Shown one piece after another: positions 46,029 through 56,546 of a stretch of DNA of 64,000 nucleotides. The DNA lies in NCBI GenBank assembly GCA_904066235.2, contig CAJFCV020000004.1:2852001-2916000 (forward strand), in the 5' to 3' direction. Position numbers and translations under genes: made by a program. The notes below the pieces were generated by a model. That model made no database searches. It worked only from the letters and a program-made list of their open reading frames with translations, and was not told the DNA's origin. Source of the DNA: Bursaphelenchus xylophilus (Eukaryota > Nematoda > Chromadorea > Rhabditida > Aphelenchoididae). The first letter of the stretch is position 1, and each line of letters starts with the position of its first letter.

Positions 46029-48141
46029 ATGAGCGGTCCCCTCGCTCAGCACCGCAGCCCTCAGGCGTTCGAGCAAACGTCGACGAAATCGCCGCTCTCA
46101 CCTAGCTGTGCCATGCAGAGGTTTCTCATAGAGCCGCCGCTGAGCACAAGGAAAGAAGCGGTAAGTTGGTGGGATTGGTTTTTATTTGGAACTAGGGGAT
46201 TTTGAATGTTTTTCCCATGAGATTTTTGATTTATTTTTGATGGGTTGTTACGAAATTTAGATTTTTTGGACATTATAATCCATTTTATGTTGGCTAGAAA
46301 ACATGATACACCAATGAAATTTTCTTTTCAGCTCAAAAGAACGCCTCGGCTAGTGAAATCGGCCAGTCGACTAACGAAGACCCAACCTCGAACAGAACGG
46401 ACCCTAGAGACACTGGTAATGAAGTACCCTCATGCTCGAATAGTCTCCGCCGAGCTGACGGACGCTCAACTCGACCCACTCTACGATCCAACCCTTCCCA
46501 TAACCTACCTGGAACAAGTGTATGAGAAGGTAAAAACGGTGGGACACGGCTCCTTCGGCACCGTGTATCATGTAAAACACAAGGTGAGCGGGGAAGAATC
46601 GGCCGTCAAATGCTTGACCATCCCTTACCGAGGCATCAGAGACCGGGAAGAGAAACTCCGAGAGGTGTTGCTGCACGAGAAATCGCACAATCACGAGAAT
46701 ATTTTGAAACTGAAAATGGCATGGGAGGAATGGGATCAACTGTACATAATGACCGAACTCTGCCAATTCACCATGGCCAAAGCGATTGAACTGTCGGATG
46801 GAGACGTCCCAGAGCCGAGGGTGTGGGATGCACTCATTGATATGGCGAATGTAAGCGATTGAGAGGGATTTAGAAAAGAAGGGAAGAGTTGACTCGGGGT
46901 CAAGTCTTCTCTTTCTCTGGAAATGGTGTTTGTAATGGATTTATGAACATGAATACGGCTGCAAATTTCTAATTCAACGTTTTTTAGGCTCTGCATCACA
47001 TGCATTCGAACAATTTGATCCACAACGACATCAAACCGGAGAATGTTTTCATCAACGAAAATGGGATTTGCAAACTTGGCGATTTCGGAATGGCCGTCGA
47101 CCTGAACAGCGAAACACCCGAGAATGGAGCCAAAGAAGGCGACAGTCAGTATCTGGCAGCGGAGGTGCTCACTGGAATACCGACGTTTGCGTCGGATATA
47201 TTCTCCTTGGGCCTGACCATACTCCAGCTGGCAACGGATCTGTACCCACCGAATGGCGGCACAGAACGATGGCATGACTTGAGGAATCTGGAAATCGATG
47301 AACACATCACGGCAGGTGAGATTTGAGGGCTTTTTTGAGGCAGTTTGAAGGAAGGGAAGAGTTGACTCAAGAGTCAAGTGTTGCTTTTTTGCTTTTGGTG
47401 AAAATAGAGATTTGGAGATGGGTGGTTAGAGAAAACGGGTGGTAGAAAGAAGAATAGAGGTTGTATGGGGATTTTGAACGAGTAGAATTCATTTATATGT
47501 TGTTTTAGGTATATCGAAGGAGCTCCGGGACCTCTTGTTCCGAATGATGGACCCCGACCCAAGCAAACGCCCAACAGCTGAAGAGATGTTAACATCCAAG
47601 TCGATAACCTCAAGAACCGCCTTCCGAACACTACACCGGTTTTGCACAAGATGGGTAAGATATTTTTTTTTTTTTTATTTTTTTGCTACTTCAATTTTTC
47701 GATTTTTCACAGTTTTTGTTTTAGCAATCAAAGCTGAACCGAGTAGCTCAAATGATTGGCCTCGTGTCGGCGAACGCCTCCACATCCGACTCCCAACCCG
47801 CCGGCCTTCATACCCCACCTCAATGCCAGGGATCAGCTCATCTGTCCCAATTGGCCAACATCAGCAGCGATTTCAACCGCAATTTCGATGATGATGAGGA
47901 CATCTTGGCGACAGTCACCCCGGAAGACCAAGAACGAATGCGAATGATCGCCAAGGAATGGGAAATGGCCCATTCAATTACACCGCCCAGATCAGCCAAG
48001 AGCCTGGGAATCAGGAGCCCAAAGTCCCTGCGAAAACGACTGGCCAGCATGAGGACCTCATTATCAGACCGTCTGAATGCCATGGAACCCGAGGAACCCT
48101 CCAAACGAGATCATCGACCACCAATCTTGGAGTTCGATTAA
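46029..48141 (+). CDS. PKMYT1: Myt1/Wee1-family inhibitory kinase of CDK1
   Basis: Phosphorylates CDK1 on its ATP-loop to delay M-phase (C. elegans wee-1.3 is the nearest named relative). 513 residues from exons 46029-46160, 46332-46850, 46988-47315, 47509-47654 and 47725-48141. Kinase domain about residues 108-350: Gly loop GHGSFGTV (115-122), Lys137, catalytic HNDIKPEN (Asp231), DFG (249-251). The subfamily-specific EGDSQYLAAE (267-276) replaces a normal APE segment, as in Wee1/Myt1. The C-terminal tail is Ser/Pro-rich (TPPRSAKSLGIRSPKSL), with no hydrophobic anchor in this isoform, although Myt1 proteins are membrane-tethered; see the exon at 48449. Small AGACTTGACTC hairpins lie in introns 2 and 3. 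AATAAA at 48178. Confidence 0.9.
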
Positions 48142-48271
48142 GCGATTGTTATTAGTCATGTAAGTTAATGTCGGATGAATAAATTTTATTTATTTTTTTG
48201 GGATTGAAAGCTAGAAATAGTTGGGAATGCGGTAGGTATCGTTTTAGGAAGGTTGGGTGGAGAATTAGCCG

Positions 48272-48325
48272 CGAGGGGGAGACTTGACCCAAATTCCAGA
48301 TTTTGAGTCAAGTCTTTCTTTTTGC
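48272..48325 (+). repeat. AGACTTGACTC-type hairpin
   Basis: GGGGGAGACTTGACCC pairs with GAGTCAAGTCTTTC across a 14-bp loop. Related hairpins are at 13392-13441, 36423-36470, 43668-43705, 46873-46920 and 47345-47392, mostly inside introns. Confidence 0.75.
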
Positions 48326-48448
48326 GGAAAAGATAGGATTTTCAAACAAAAGTGGGATTGTAACAAGGAAAAGGGGATTTTGAATACTTTTTGGGGCTTT
48401 TTATCACTTTTATTTGTTGATGTTATACTAAGTTTGACCGTTTTTCAG

Positions 48449-48694
48449 ATGAACGATTTTCGCACCGTGCACCCGCGATTAGCGTTTGCAGCATCGATAT
48501 TAACGCCCATGTTATATAGTACCCCGACCTACTCCGATTATCATTACCCCGTCGTTATAATTGTATTGTTAACCCTCTTCCTACTATCGTCACAGTTACC
48601 GCGTATGTATGTCGCTAACGATGATTTATTTTATAGAATTTGGTTGGAATTCGTTGCAATTTTCCGCAAGTTTTTAACGCTCCCAGATTGTTAA
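48449..48694 (+). CDS. Small membrane-protein exon, separate gene or alternative Myt1 tail
   Basis: 81 codons beginning at an ATG directly after TTTTTCAG. Two hydrophobic stretches are visible (LAFAASILTPMLYS and YPVVIIVLLTLFLLSS), then a basic/aromatic tail (RIWLEFVAIFRKFLTLPDC). Two readings are possible. It could be a trans-spliced small gene 0.27 kb after the kinase poly(A) signal. Or it could be an alternative last exon: the acceptor is phase 0, as is the donor of kinase exon 4 (47654), so skipping exon 5 would give the kinase a C-terminal membrane anchor. It could also be a chance ORF. No homologue recognised. Confidence 0.4.
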   Translation: MNDFRTVHPRLAFAASILTPMLYSTPTYSDYHYPVVIIVLLTLFLLSSQLPRMYVANDDLFYRIWLEFVAIFRKFLTLPDC

Positions 48695-49049
48695 CTCTCC
48701 TCTATTAAGTATTTTTGTTGCGCGGTATCTAAAAAGTGTATATTTTGACTCGAAATTTTAGGCCCTTCCCATTCGTCGGATCGCCCCCTCCATCCGAAGT
48801 GTAATTTTGTCTAATACCCCTTGTTCTTCAGTCTTTGAGACTTTGTTTGCAAAGTTTCTAGAATATTATTATCATAAACCTTATTGAATCAAGTTGGAAA
48901 TTTATTTTTTTAAATTTTGGACGGGCTTTTGGGATTCGGGATTTTTTGTTTCTGCACTGTGCGGGAATTGCCCCAGGCGATTGAAGGTGAAATCAAGTCA
49001 TAAGCAGTCAAGCCCGATCGAATCATCCCGTTTTCTGATAAACTACGGC

Positions 49050-49330
49050 GAAAATTGACTGTGTGTTCGCTTAGCGCAGTGGCAGTAGGTTGAATTTTGA
49101 ATCAAAAAGTTGCGGGTTCGATCCCGGCTGAAAGAAGATGAATTTTGGCATTTTTTGGATGAATTTTCCAAGAATTTTTGGCCCGCCTAGGAAGAATCTA
49201 CGGTGTGCTCACTTAGCGCAGTGGCAGTAAGTTGAATTTTGAATCAAAAAGTTGCGGGTTCGATTCCGGCTGGATGAAGATGAGGTTTGGCCATTTTTTG
49301 GATGGACTTTCCATTCTTCTGCGTTGTATA
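49050..49330 (+). repeat. Tandem duplication of a tRNA-like sequence, unit about 140 bp
   Basis: Both copies have A-box TTAGCGCAGTGGCAGTA, the arm TTGAATTTTGAATCAA and B-box GCGGGTTCGAT(C/T)CCGGCT, and share CATTTTTTGGATGRA downstream. The acceptor ends do not pair, so these are tRNA-derived relics or Pol III-factor binding sites, not working tRNAs. Confidence 0.75.
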
Positions 49331-50626
49331 CCATCTAGAAGAAGGTATTACTTCGCCTTCTGCTGCTCAACGAATGTTCTGGAATGTTAAAAAATAATTT
49401 ACAATGGAATAATCAAAAAAAGTCGATTGATCTCCGCCATAACTCGGCAATTACACCCACTTCCGCTTGTCGCTTGACGGTCTGTTGGATTTGAATAAAC
49501 TATCCGGTCCCGTCAAAAAAGTGCAGTTTTTGTGTTTCATTTTATGTTGTGCAATCCACCACCCACTTGCAGTCCATTCGTATTCCGGTTGGGTGGGGGG
49601 AGATTATCGGGATTACCGTCACCGGCGGCGCAATCGAGGTGCGCGTGAAATGGACGGTGAGATTGATTGCTCGTCCGTGTTTGTTGTTGTTTATGAGCGC
49701 GGGCAGATCGTATTTTAGTTAAGGAGTGATGGATTTGAAGAATAAAACGTTTGGAAAATCGACTGGTCGATAAATTTTTGGGTAAAATTTTACATTTTAG
49801 GGTGTTTAATGTAGTTAGAGGTCGTCAGATGGCCAACTGGAGCTTTTTGTTGTCTGTGTCGACATAGTGTAGTGGTAGTGGGTCAGTAAAAAAAATTGAC
49901 GAAAGTTCGATTACGGTTGGACGAAAATCATAGAAATTTAATTATGACGCTCTGTAAGAACTCCTAGGAGCTTACTAAATATTATAGGGGATTAGTGTTG
50001 GTCTAGACCACTAAAATCATCAAATTTCCAAAAAATCCCAGTTTGGACAAAAAAATTTCAATGTCTTTTTTCAGTTTTTTTGAAAGTTTTGTGATATATA
50101 ATGCCTTTAACAGGCCTTAGTATACTTGTTCAAACTTAAATCTAAAAGGTCTATATTTTTAAAATTTTCCTTTAGACCAGTTGTCTAGTATAATATCGCC
50201 AAACCGATTATAATTCTGAAAAACCGCTACTTCTGTCGAAATCCCATTTTGACACATAAATGACGCTACTGGACCCATCAATTGCGCATTGCAAACGGGC
50301 CGTTTTCACCGCAGGGGCTTTGTTCGGGTGGGAAAAAGTTGGCGAGCGAGTCCCGTTCCAGTTGATTCGGCACCGAAATCACTTTTCACGCCTAATTCCG
50401 CGCTCATAATAACTCCATACAACTTTTATATTACTGTCAAAAAACGAGGAGTGAGGGATTTTCCCACTGTACGTTTTCCTTTTCATTGCAAAGTAAAAGT
50501 TTTTGCTGTAACTGTAATTTGATGACTTTAGAGTGTATTTTCTTATTGAAAATGGTTGTTAAAACATAGGAAGAAGTGTATAAAAGCGTTCTTATTAGTT
50601 CATTTGTGATATTTTTGAAAGTTCTG

Positions 50627-50700
50627 GGCCATGTGTCCGTATGGTCTAGAGGTAGTGAGATAAAGTCGGTAATTTGTTGCAAGTTCGATCCCGCCTGGCC
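50627..50700 (+). pseudogene. tRNA-like relic
   Basis: 74 nt; GGCCATG pairs with CCTGGCC at six of seven positions. A-box TGGTCTAGAGGTAG and B-box AAGTTCGATCCC are present. The T-stem and anticodon stem pair poorly, so it is probably not functional. Confidence 0.5.
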
Positions 50701-51255
50701 GATATTATAAATTTTTTTAAAAATTCGTCTGTTATAAAGTACGAACACCCACTTCAAACTTTCACAACCCTACATCTCCCTATTCTCTCTGATAAACCCA
50801 CTAAATCATCAAATTTTAAAATTTTCACAATTCAACTACCGTAATCCACAAAATTTTAATCCGTCAAAATAACAAAATTTCCGGCAATTTTACGTCACAA
50901 CAACACTGTTTACAATGTTTTCTCGACCTCAGTGTCCTCTCCCTTCGTCTACAGTCGGGGGAGAGGATGATTATTCCGGTTAACGGGTCCCGTTTCCGCA
51001 TCCGGTTGGAGCTTCTGCCGAGGCTCGTCTTCCATTCAGGCGGCGGTGGTGCTATTTGATGCATGATGTGATTTGTAAAGCGAATTTTTGATCCATTCGC
51101 CTTTAGCGGGAGTTTTCGCAATTTTTTTCGGATTTTTGAGCTAGGAACGGGAAAGGGATGAGCTAGAGTAATATTTTTCGAGATGTTCCTCTCTCCTTAA
51201 CCTTTATTCTGGTCTAAATGCTCAATTTGTAAAATTTTCGAATCGAATTTTTGGC

Positions 51256-51332
51256 TTCCTCCATTGGGATTCGAACTGGGCTTACATTTTTTCCGAACTC
51301 ACAACCAGTTGCGCGAGAGGGACACATAGGTT
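51256..51332 (-). pseudogene. tRNA-like relic
   Basis: Reverse strand reads A-box CTCGCGCAACTGGTTG and B-box CCCAGTTCGAATCCCA about 35 bp apart; arms do not fold into a complete cloverleaf. Confidence 0.45.
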
Positions 51333-51380
51333 TGATCAACTCGAAAACAATTTGTCATACTATTTTACCCTCTTTCATAT

Positions 51381-51797
51381 GTTCTAAACCTTTCTGGATG
51401 TCTGAGTGCCCTCAAAACATCTAAAAAATCACAAATTTCCCCTTCGATTTCCAATTTTTTGTTTCTTTCTAACAAGGGAATGAATGGTCCAAACTTCCCC
51501 CAGCCTTTGGGAAAATGACTAGTACAGGTGAATAGAGAAGGTCAACTTTGGTAAAAAAGAAATTTTCCAGCTGCGGAATAAGCACAGGCGACGAGAAAAA
51601 TCGACCGGGCTTGTTCCACAGCTGGAAAATTACTCTTTTTTCCAAAATCCATCTGTACTAGTCATTTCCCCAAAATCTGGGGTTAGTTCGGACCATTCCC
51701 TTGTTAGAAAGAAACAAAAAATAAGGAATCGAAGGAGAAATTTGAGATTTTTTAGATGTTTTGAGAGCACTCAGACATCTGGAAAGGTGTAGAACTT
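51381..51797. mobile_element. 417-bp foldback element
   Basis: Near-perfect inverse halves: CTGGATGTCTGAGTGCCCTC at 51394 mirrors 51765-51784, and AATGACTAGTACAGGTG mirrors CATCTGTACTAGTCATTT. Centre near 51588, with AATTTTCCAGCTG/CAGCTGGAAAATT close to the centre. No clear target duplication. Confidence 0.75.
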
Positions 51798-52117
51798 TAA
51801 AATTTTCCCAAACGCTGAGGCTATTCCCCTGTAAAAAGAGACAAAACTTCCCATAGCACTACTACTTTTAGCATGACTATTACGTTCTCCCCTCCTCATC
51901 CTTTTGTTTTCCTCTGCTTTTTCGAGATTCAGCATCAGTTTTGTTGGTATATAGTGCGAATCTCCACAGCGACCGGGCGGGAGACCGCGGGGGTTGTCCG
52001 GGGCCGGAATTTTATCTCGTTCAGAGCTTGTATAGTTGTTTTTCAACATTTGTTGGCCCTTCGACAATTCGTATGGTTTGGTTGCGTAGTTTGAAGGAGT
52101 TTCGAAATATTCGAAAA

Positions 52118-52727
52118 TTTTTCGGGAAATTTTGGGTTAAACGAAGATTGGTAAAATAGGGTGTGTTTGGGAGTATAAGATGCAGATATTCGTCCGCTGG
52201 AATCTGTAGGTATTAAAATCACTGATCGCAATGAAACATGATCAAAAAAATCAAGCCGGAATCGAACCCCCGTCGAATTCGATAAAAATTTCGTAGCCCC
52301 TTCTCCCAGTAGCCCTATGTACAGTGGCGGGCTTGAACCAGTGGCAAAAAACGTACCATTTGCACTCGGCAAGTATCAAAAAATGTAGCAAAATGCCTCC
52401 CTCATTTTTCCAAGATTGTGCGCTTTTGAAATTTCACTTGGAGAGGGAGGTATTTTGCTACATTTTTTGATAATTCCCGGATGCAAAATGGTACGTTTTT
52501 TGCCACTGGATCAAGTCCGTCACCTTACATAGTGCTTCTAGGAAAGGGGCTGCGAAATTTTTGTCGAATTCGGCGGGGGTTCGATTCAGCCTTGATTTTT
52601 TGATCATGTTTCATCGCTAACAGTGATTTTAATACCTACAGATTCCAGCGGACGAATCTCTGCATCTTATACTCCCAAACACACCCTATTTTACCATGAG
52701 ATCTTCGTCTAACCCAAAATTCCCACA
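52118..52727. repeat. Inverted duplication centred on a family B MITE, with a tRNA-like T-arm in each arm
   Basis: Arms 52118-52321 and 52525-52727 are reverse complements with scattered changes (GTGTGTTTGGGAGTATAAGA against its inverse near 52661-52682). They abut the two ends of the MITE at 52322-52524. Each arm holds a B-box-like GGGGGTTCGATTC(A/C)GCC. Confidence 0.88.
52322..52524. mobile_element. Family B MITE, internally shortened
   Basis: CAGTGGCGGGCTTGAACC at the left, GGATCAAGTCCGTCACC at the right; about 203 bp, lacking part of the central spacer. Confidence 0.85.
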
Positions 52728-53624
52728 AAAAATTGTAGCACATCGCTTTACTTTTTGGATTTCGGAGAACGCTGGATATAGATAAGACATTATTTTGCGA
52801 ACCTCTAGAGACTGCATCGTTTCGAACAAAGCTTGCAAAACCCGGCAGTAAGCAAAGTAAAAGAGAAATAAAAACCTTCAAAATTTTAACCTTATCTTTA
52901 AGATTTGACTGGATAATAATCTATTCTGATCTTATTTACCTCCCCTTATCTTATTTACAATCTAAACCACCAAAATTACCGTCCAAATCACCTAATTTGT
53001 CATCAATATTCACCATTATCTCCGAAAGTCTGATAAAATCTCCATATTCCGCAAAATCTCGGATAACCCATCCCATTTCGCGCACCTGCGAACCGTATAA
53101 ATACCGAAGCTTATCTGCACTGTACCCAACCTTGGATTCCGCAGCGAAATTTTAACCTTTCTCCATCCCTCGGCGCGGCTCCATTATTAATAATAGGGGG
53201 GTCTGATTTGTATCCTGGAAAAGCCAGCGCGGTAAGGAGGAGAAAATTGCCGCCGCAAGGAAGGGGCTACTGCTTTGGTTGGTGCTTGGGAAACCTTTTG
53301 TAACCTCTGCGGCAGAGGTGAGCGGATTTTGCGTTACCGGTGAAAGGTCAAATGAGATCAGATTTGGGGGGTTTGGGATGGATTTTTTGAAGATTCTAGG
53401 GCTTCAGTATATGCGAAAAGTTGATCAAATTCTATTCACTCAGAATGGACAGAATTTTGACTTGCTTTTTCTAGCAAATGCCAATTGTTATCCTAACCAT
53501 AGCTTTGTCTTTTTAAACCAATATTCCTGCTTCTCCGCCCCGTTTTTGACCTGATAATATTAAAACACAAAAGCCTTATCGTATTTTATTCGAAAGTGAT
53601 GTCATAATATTTTTCTTTTTTCTA

Positions 53625-53697
53625 TCCAGGATCGAACTTGCGACCTTTGCCATACTAGGCCAACTCAAATCCAGTTACGCCATTCAGGAATATTTCC
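53625..53697 (-). pseudogene. tRNA-like relic
   Basis: Reverse strand: A-box TGGCGTAACTGGATTTG, B-box GCAAGTTCGATCCTGG. The acceptor does not pair. Confidence 0.45.
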
Positions 53698-53747
53698 CTA
53701 AAATTTCGAGATTCGATTTTTAATTCCATTGCGATAATTCTACACTA

Positions 53748-53974
53748 CAGTGGGAGAACCTGATCCAGTGGCAAAAACCGTACCATTTTGCATCCGGGAG
53801 GTATCAAAAATGTGGCAAAAAGCTTCCCTCTCCAAGTGAAAAAACTCCTATTTGAAACGCCGCCCTTTCAGAACGAAGTTTTTTCACTTGGAGAGGGAAG
53901 CATTTTGCCACATTTTTTGATACCTCCCGGATGCAAAATGGTACGTTTTTGCCACTGGATCAGGTCCCTCACTT
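53748..53974. mobile_element. Family B MITE
   Basis: TA-CAGTGGGAGAACCTGATCC to GGATCAGGTCCCTCACT; complete but for the last base. Confidence 0.85.
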
Positions 53975-54115
53975 TATTTTATTACTGTAATTTACTACGT
54001 TTTTCTTCCGAAAACCCCAATTTTTCTTACTCCTTTGAAATTTTGCAATTGTTTTGAAGTTCGCGGATATCAACGTATTTTACCCACACATTTTTTTCCT
54101 TTTTAGTTCCACCTT

Positions 54116-56284
54116 ATGGACAATCTAATGTTCCTCAAGATCCCCAAACTGTTGGTGGTGGCTTTACTGGCAATCTGGCCCACAATCCACACATGTCCTC
54201 CGCAACCGGGTGGAGGGATCGGCGGCTTTATCTCCAGTCAAGATCCTGGTAAGTTGCCAGACAGAGCCATTTTATACGATGAAACATGTCTCGTGTGAAA
54301 AAACATGTTTCATCGTATGAAATGTCGCCGAATAGAGTATATTGGCTCTTAACCTGCGTGAGAGCCCTCTTCGACCTTGATTTCGCTCGCCAAAAAACTG
54401 GATATCGAATACAATGAAGGAGGAGAATCGGGGCGAATTTTTTCGAATTGTCCGCAGGGGAAATTACCCTTTCACGCGCGCCTCCTCTTCTGGACCGACC
54501 TTGACGTGAGGTACGAAGACGTCAGGTGCAATAATCTCTTTGGGATGACCTTTAATTACTTCACTCGCAGGAAAAGTGTCAAAAAATAGAAAAAAGTTGC
54601 AAAAAGAATTAAAAATCAAAAACTAATCTCAAAGGAAAATTTTGACAGTATTATTGTTGCACATATTACCTAAAAACTATGTAAATTCAAGTCCTATATG
54701 GGTTTACAAAAATTCTTTACATTTTGTTCAAGCGGGATCGAACCTGCGACTTCTGGAAGCAAGTTCACTACCGGCTGCGCCATAGGAAAACAGTGTCCCT
54801 TTTGGCTCGAAATTACATCCCAATTACTTTTTGGCTTCCGTACCACTTATATTTTATTGACAGCTTCATTTTCGACTAATTATTTTTCTTATTTTAGCCC
54901 ACGTGAATGCCCGATGTTCCGACCTAATATTGTACCCGGTAAACGCCGTTGATCAGTCAGATCAGTATCGGTAAGCGGTTTCAGAACTTCACAGAGAATT
55001 TTGGAGTTACTAGAGACCCAAAATCTTGGAATAAAGTGATTTACAGTGACGGACCCGGTCCAGTGGCAAAAACGGACCATTTTGGATCCGGAAGCATCAA
55101 AAATGTGGCAAAATGCTTCCCTCTCCAAGTGAAAAAACTTCGTTTTGAAGGGCTCCCTCACAAAAAGAGTGGGTGCGCTTTTGAAATCGGAGTTTTTTTC
55201 CCTTAGAGAGGGAAGCATTTTGCCACATTTTTGATACTTCCCGGATGAAAAATGGTATGTTTTTTGCCACTGGATCAGGTCCGTCACTGTAAATCATTTT
55301 ATTCTAACATTTTGTATGAAATAATTTTAGCTTCGACTATTCCGATGTGGCCTTTGGAAACACCCACGCCCAAGGCGCGACGGTCGCCATCACGTGCACA
55401 GCAAACGGACAGCCCGCAACGGTGGAAGGTTTCGATCAGGTAAGCTTTTATGGCATTTGATCTACTGGTTTTTACTTTTTCATCTTATTCATGACATTAG
55501 TACCCCTCCATTTTAAACCTCTTTTCGAAATGATTTCATATTTTTTTGCCAATAACTGATACAGTTGGAGTTATTGGTCACTTTTTCGGTTATTTTTTCT
55601 TCCCTTCCCGCTCGGTTCTTGTGCTATATAACAACAAAGGAAGTTACTATAACAACGAGTGACCACGATTTTTTTTTGGGCTTTGCGAATACTTTTAGAG
55701 ACTAAAATAGTAAAAGTGACCATAACAACTCATATCGTTGGTGTTTTTTTATGTTTCGCAATAAAAATCGCTATGGCGACACTTTATACGAAGAAAGTGT
55801 TTCGGAATTTCGAACCGAACTTTTCGTGTAAAAAGTTGTTGTGAAAAGCAAAATAACACTTTTTGAGCAAATTGAAACCTATATATGCACCATCAAACAA
55901 AAATTTTTCGTAAAGAGACATTTTATACGATAAAAAAGCTTTGTGATTGCATGAGCATAATTGATCGTATAAAATGTCACACAGATTAGAAACTGCTTTT
56001 ACATAGCGTACTTTTTACTTATGGCACATCTACATACTTGTATTTTATATTTTAGCCCAATTTTATACGATCAAAAGTATTTTTAAAAGCAAAAAATTTT
56101 TCATCGTATAAAACGTCCACTTTCAAATTTTCGACAAATACTTCTAATATTCGCTAAATTTCAGTCCCGATCGTCCATTCAGTCCTCGCCCAGTTTGCTG
56201 GCCATGTGCACGAACGTTGGCGGGAGTCAATACACTTGGACAGTTCTGGGCCGGATCCTTCAATTCGTCGATTGTCGCTACTAA
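54116..56284 (+). CDS. Small secreted cysteine-containing protein
   Basis: Best model is 144 residues from exons 54116-54248, 54898-54970, 55331-55439 and 56165-56284, phases 1, 2 and 0 consistent. TTTTTAG 7 bp before the ATG is a trans-splice-like acceptor. The signal peptide (LLVVALLAIWPTIHT) precedes CPPQPGGGIGGF, then NARCSDLILYPV, GATVAITCTANGQ, LLAMCTNVGGSQYTW and FVDCRY. The spacing of single cysteines and TVAITCTANGQ recalls the nematode C6 domain, but I cannot confirm it. An open stretch at 54363-54549 may be an extra exon, but its donors are out of phase with the next exon. Introns hold a tRNA-like relic, a family-B MITE and four small ATTTTATACGAT hairpins. Confidence 0.65.
54266..54331 (+). 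repeat. ATTTTATACGATGAAA hairpin
   Basis: CCATTTTATACGATGAAACA pairs with TGTTTCATCGTATGAAATG over nearly all bases, loop about 18 bp. Intron 1 of the secreted protein gene. Confidence 0.85.
54727..54797 (-). pseudogene. tRNA-like relic
   Basis: Reverse strand: A-box TGGCGCAGCCGGTAGTG, B-box GCAGGTTCGATCCCGC; the arms around the anticodon pair poorly. Intron 1 of the secreted protein gene. Confidence 0.5.
55044..55289. mobile_element. Family B MITE
   Basis: CAGTGACGGACCCGGTCC to GGATCAGGTCCGTCACTG, flanked by TA on both sides. The mirror symmetry continues about 18 bp into each flank (AATAAARTGATTTA and its inverse). Confidence 0.88.
55773..56120 (+). repeat. Three ATTTTATACGATGAAA-type hairpins
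   Basis: 55773-55835 (diverged), 55917-55980 (GACATTTTATACGATAAAA with GATCGTATAAAATGTC) and 56056-56120 (ATTTTATACGATCAAAAG with CATCGTATAAAACGTCC). All in the last intron of the secreted protein gene. Confidence 0.8.
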
Positions 56285-56546
56285 ATCGTAACTCCAATTA
56301 CTGTCCTCGAGAATCTCAGCCCTTTCCAAGGAGGTTTTGTACAATCAAAAAACTTGTTTCATGACAATTTCACGCTTTTTCCCACTTTTCACAGGTTACT
56401 GTATTGTGATATCTTTGTGTTTTCTAGTTAGCTTAAATAATTTACTGCCCTTTCCCGTCTATTCTTTCAAAATTTTCGATAAATCGAGTGTTTTTTTGTG
56501 TCAAATAGTCCGATTAGTGTAAAAATAAATAAAAATTTTAAAAATA

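Larger units (their letters stand above)
48695..54115. other. Gene-poor region with tRNA-like relics and foldbacks
   Basis: 5.4 kb without a convincing gene. It holds tRNA-like sequences (49064-49131, 49203-49273, 49857-49922, 50627-50700, 51256-51332 and 53625-53697), a 417-bp foldback (51381-51797), an inverted duplication around a family-B MITE (52118-52727), and another family-B copy (53748-53974). 53090-53290 is relatively GC-rich and may be promoter sequence. An 83-codon ORF near 49467 has no ATG. Confidence 0.55.

Noticed and set aside
49064..49273. Two working tRNA genes
   Set aside because: A and B boxes are good, but acceptor stems do not pair and the anticodon stem/loop has the wrong size.
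49467..49718. 83-codon ORF with a hydrophobic stretch and Arg-rich segment
   Set aside because: It has no ATG start and no splice signals, and sits next to tRNA-like repeats.
54363..54549. Candidate extra exon of the secreted cysteine-containing protein
   Set aside because: The acceptor phase fits exon 1, but all good donors (GTGCAA, GTACGA, GTGAGG) leave the next exon out of frame; kept only as a possibility.
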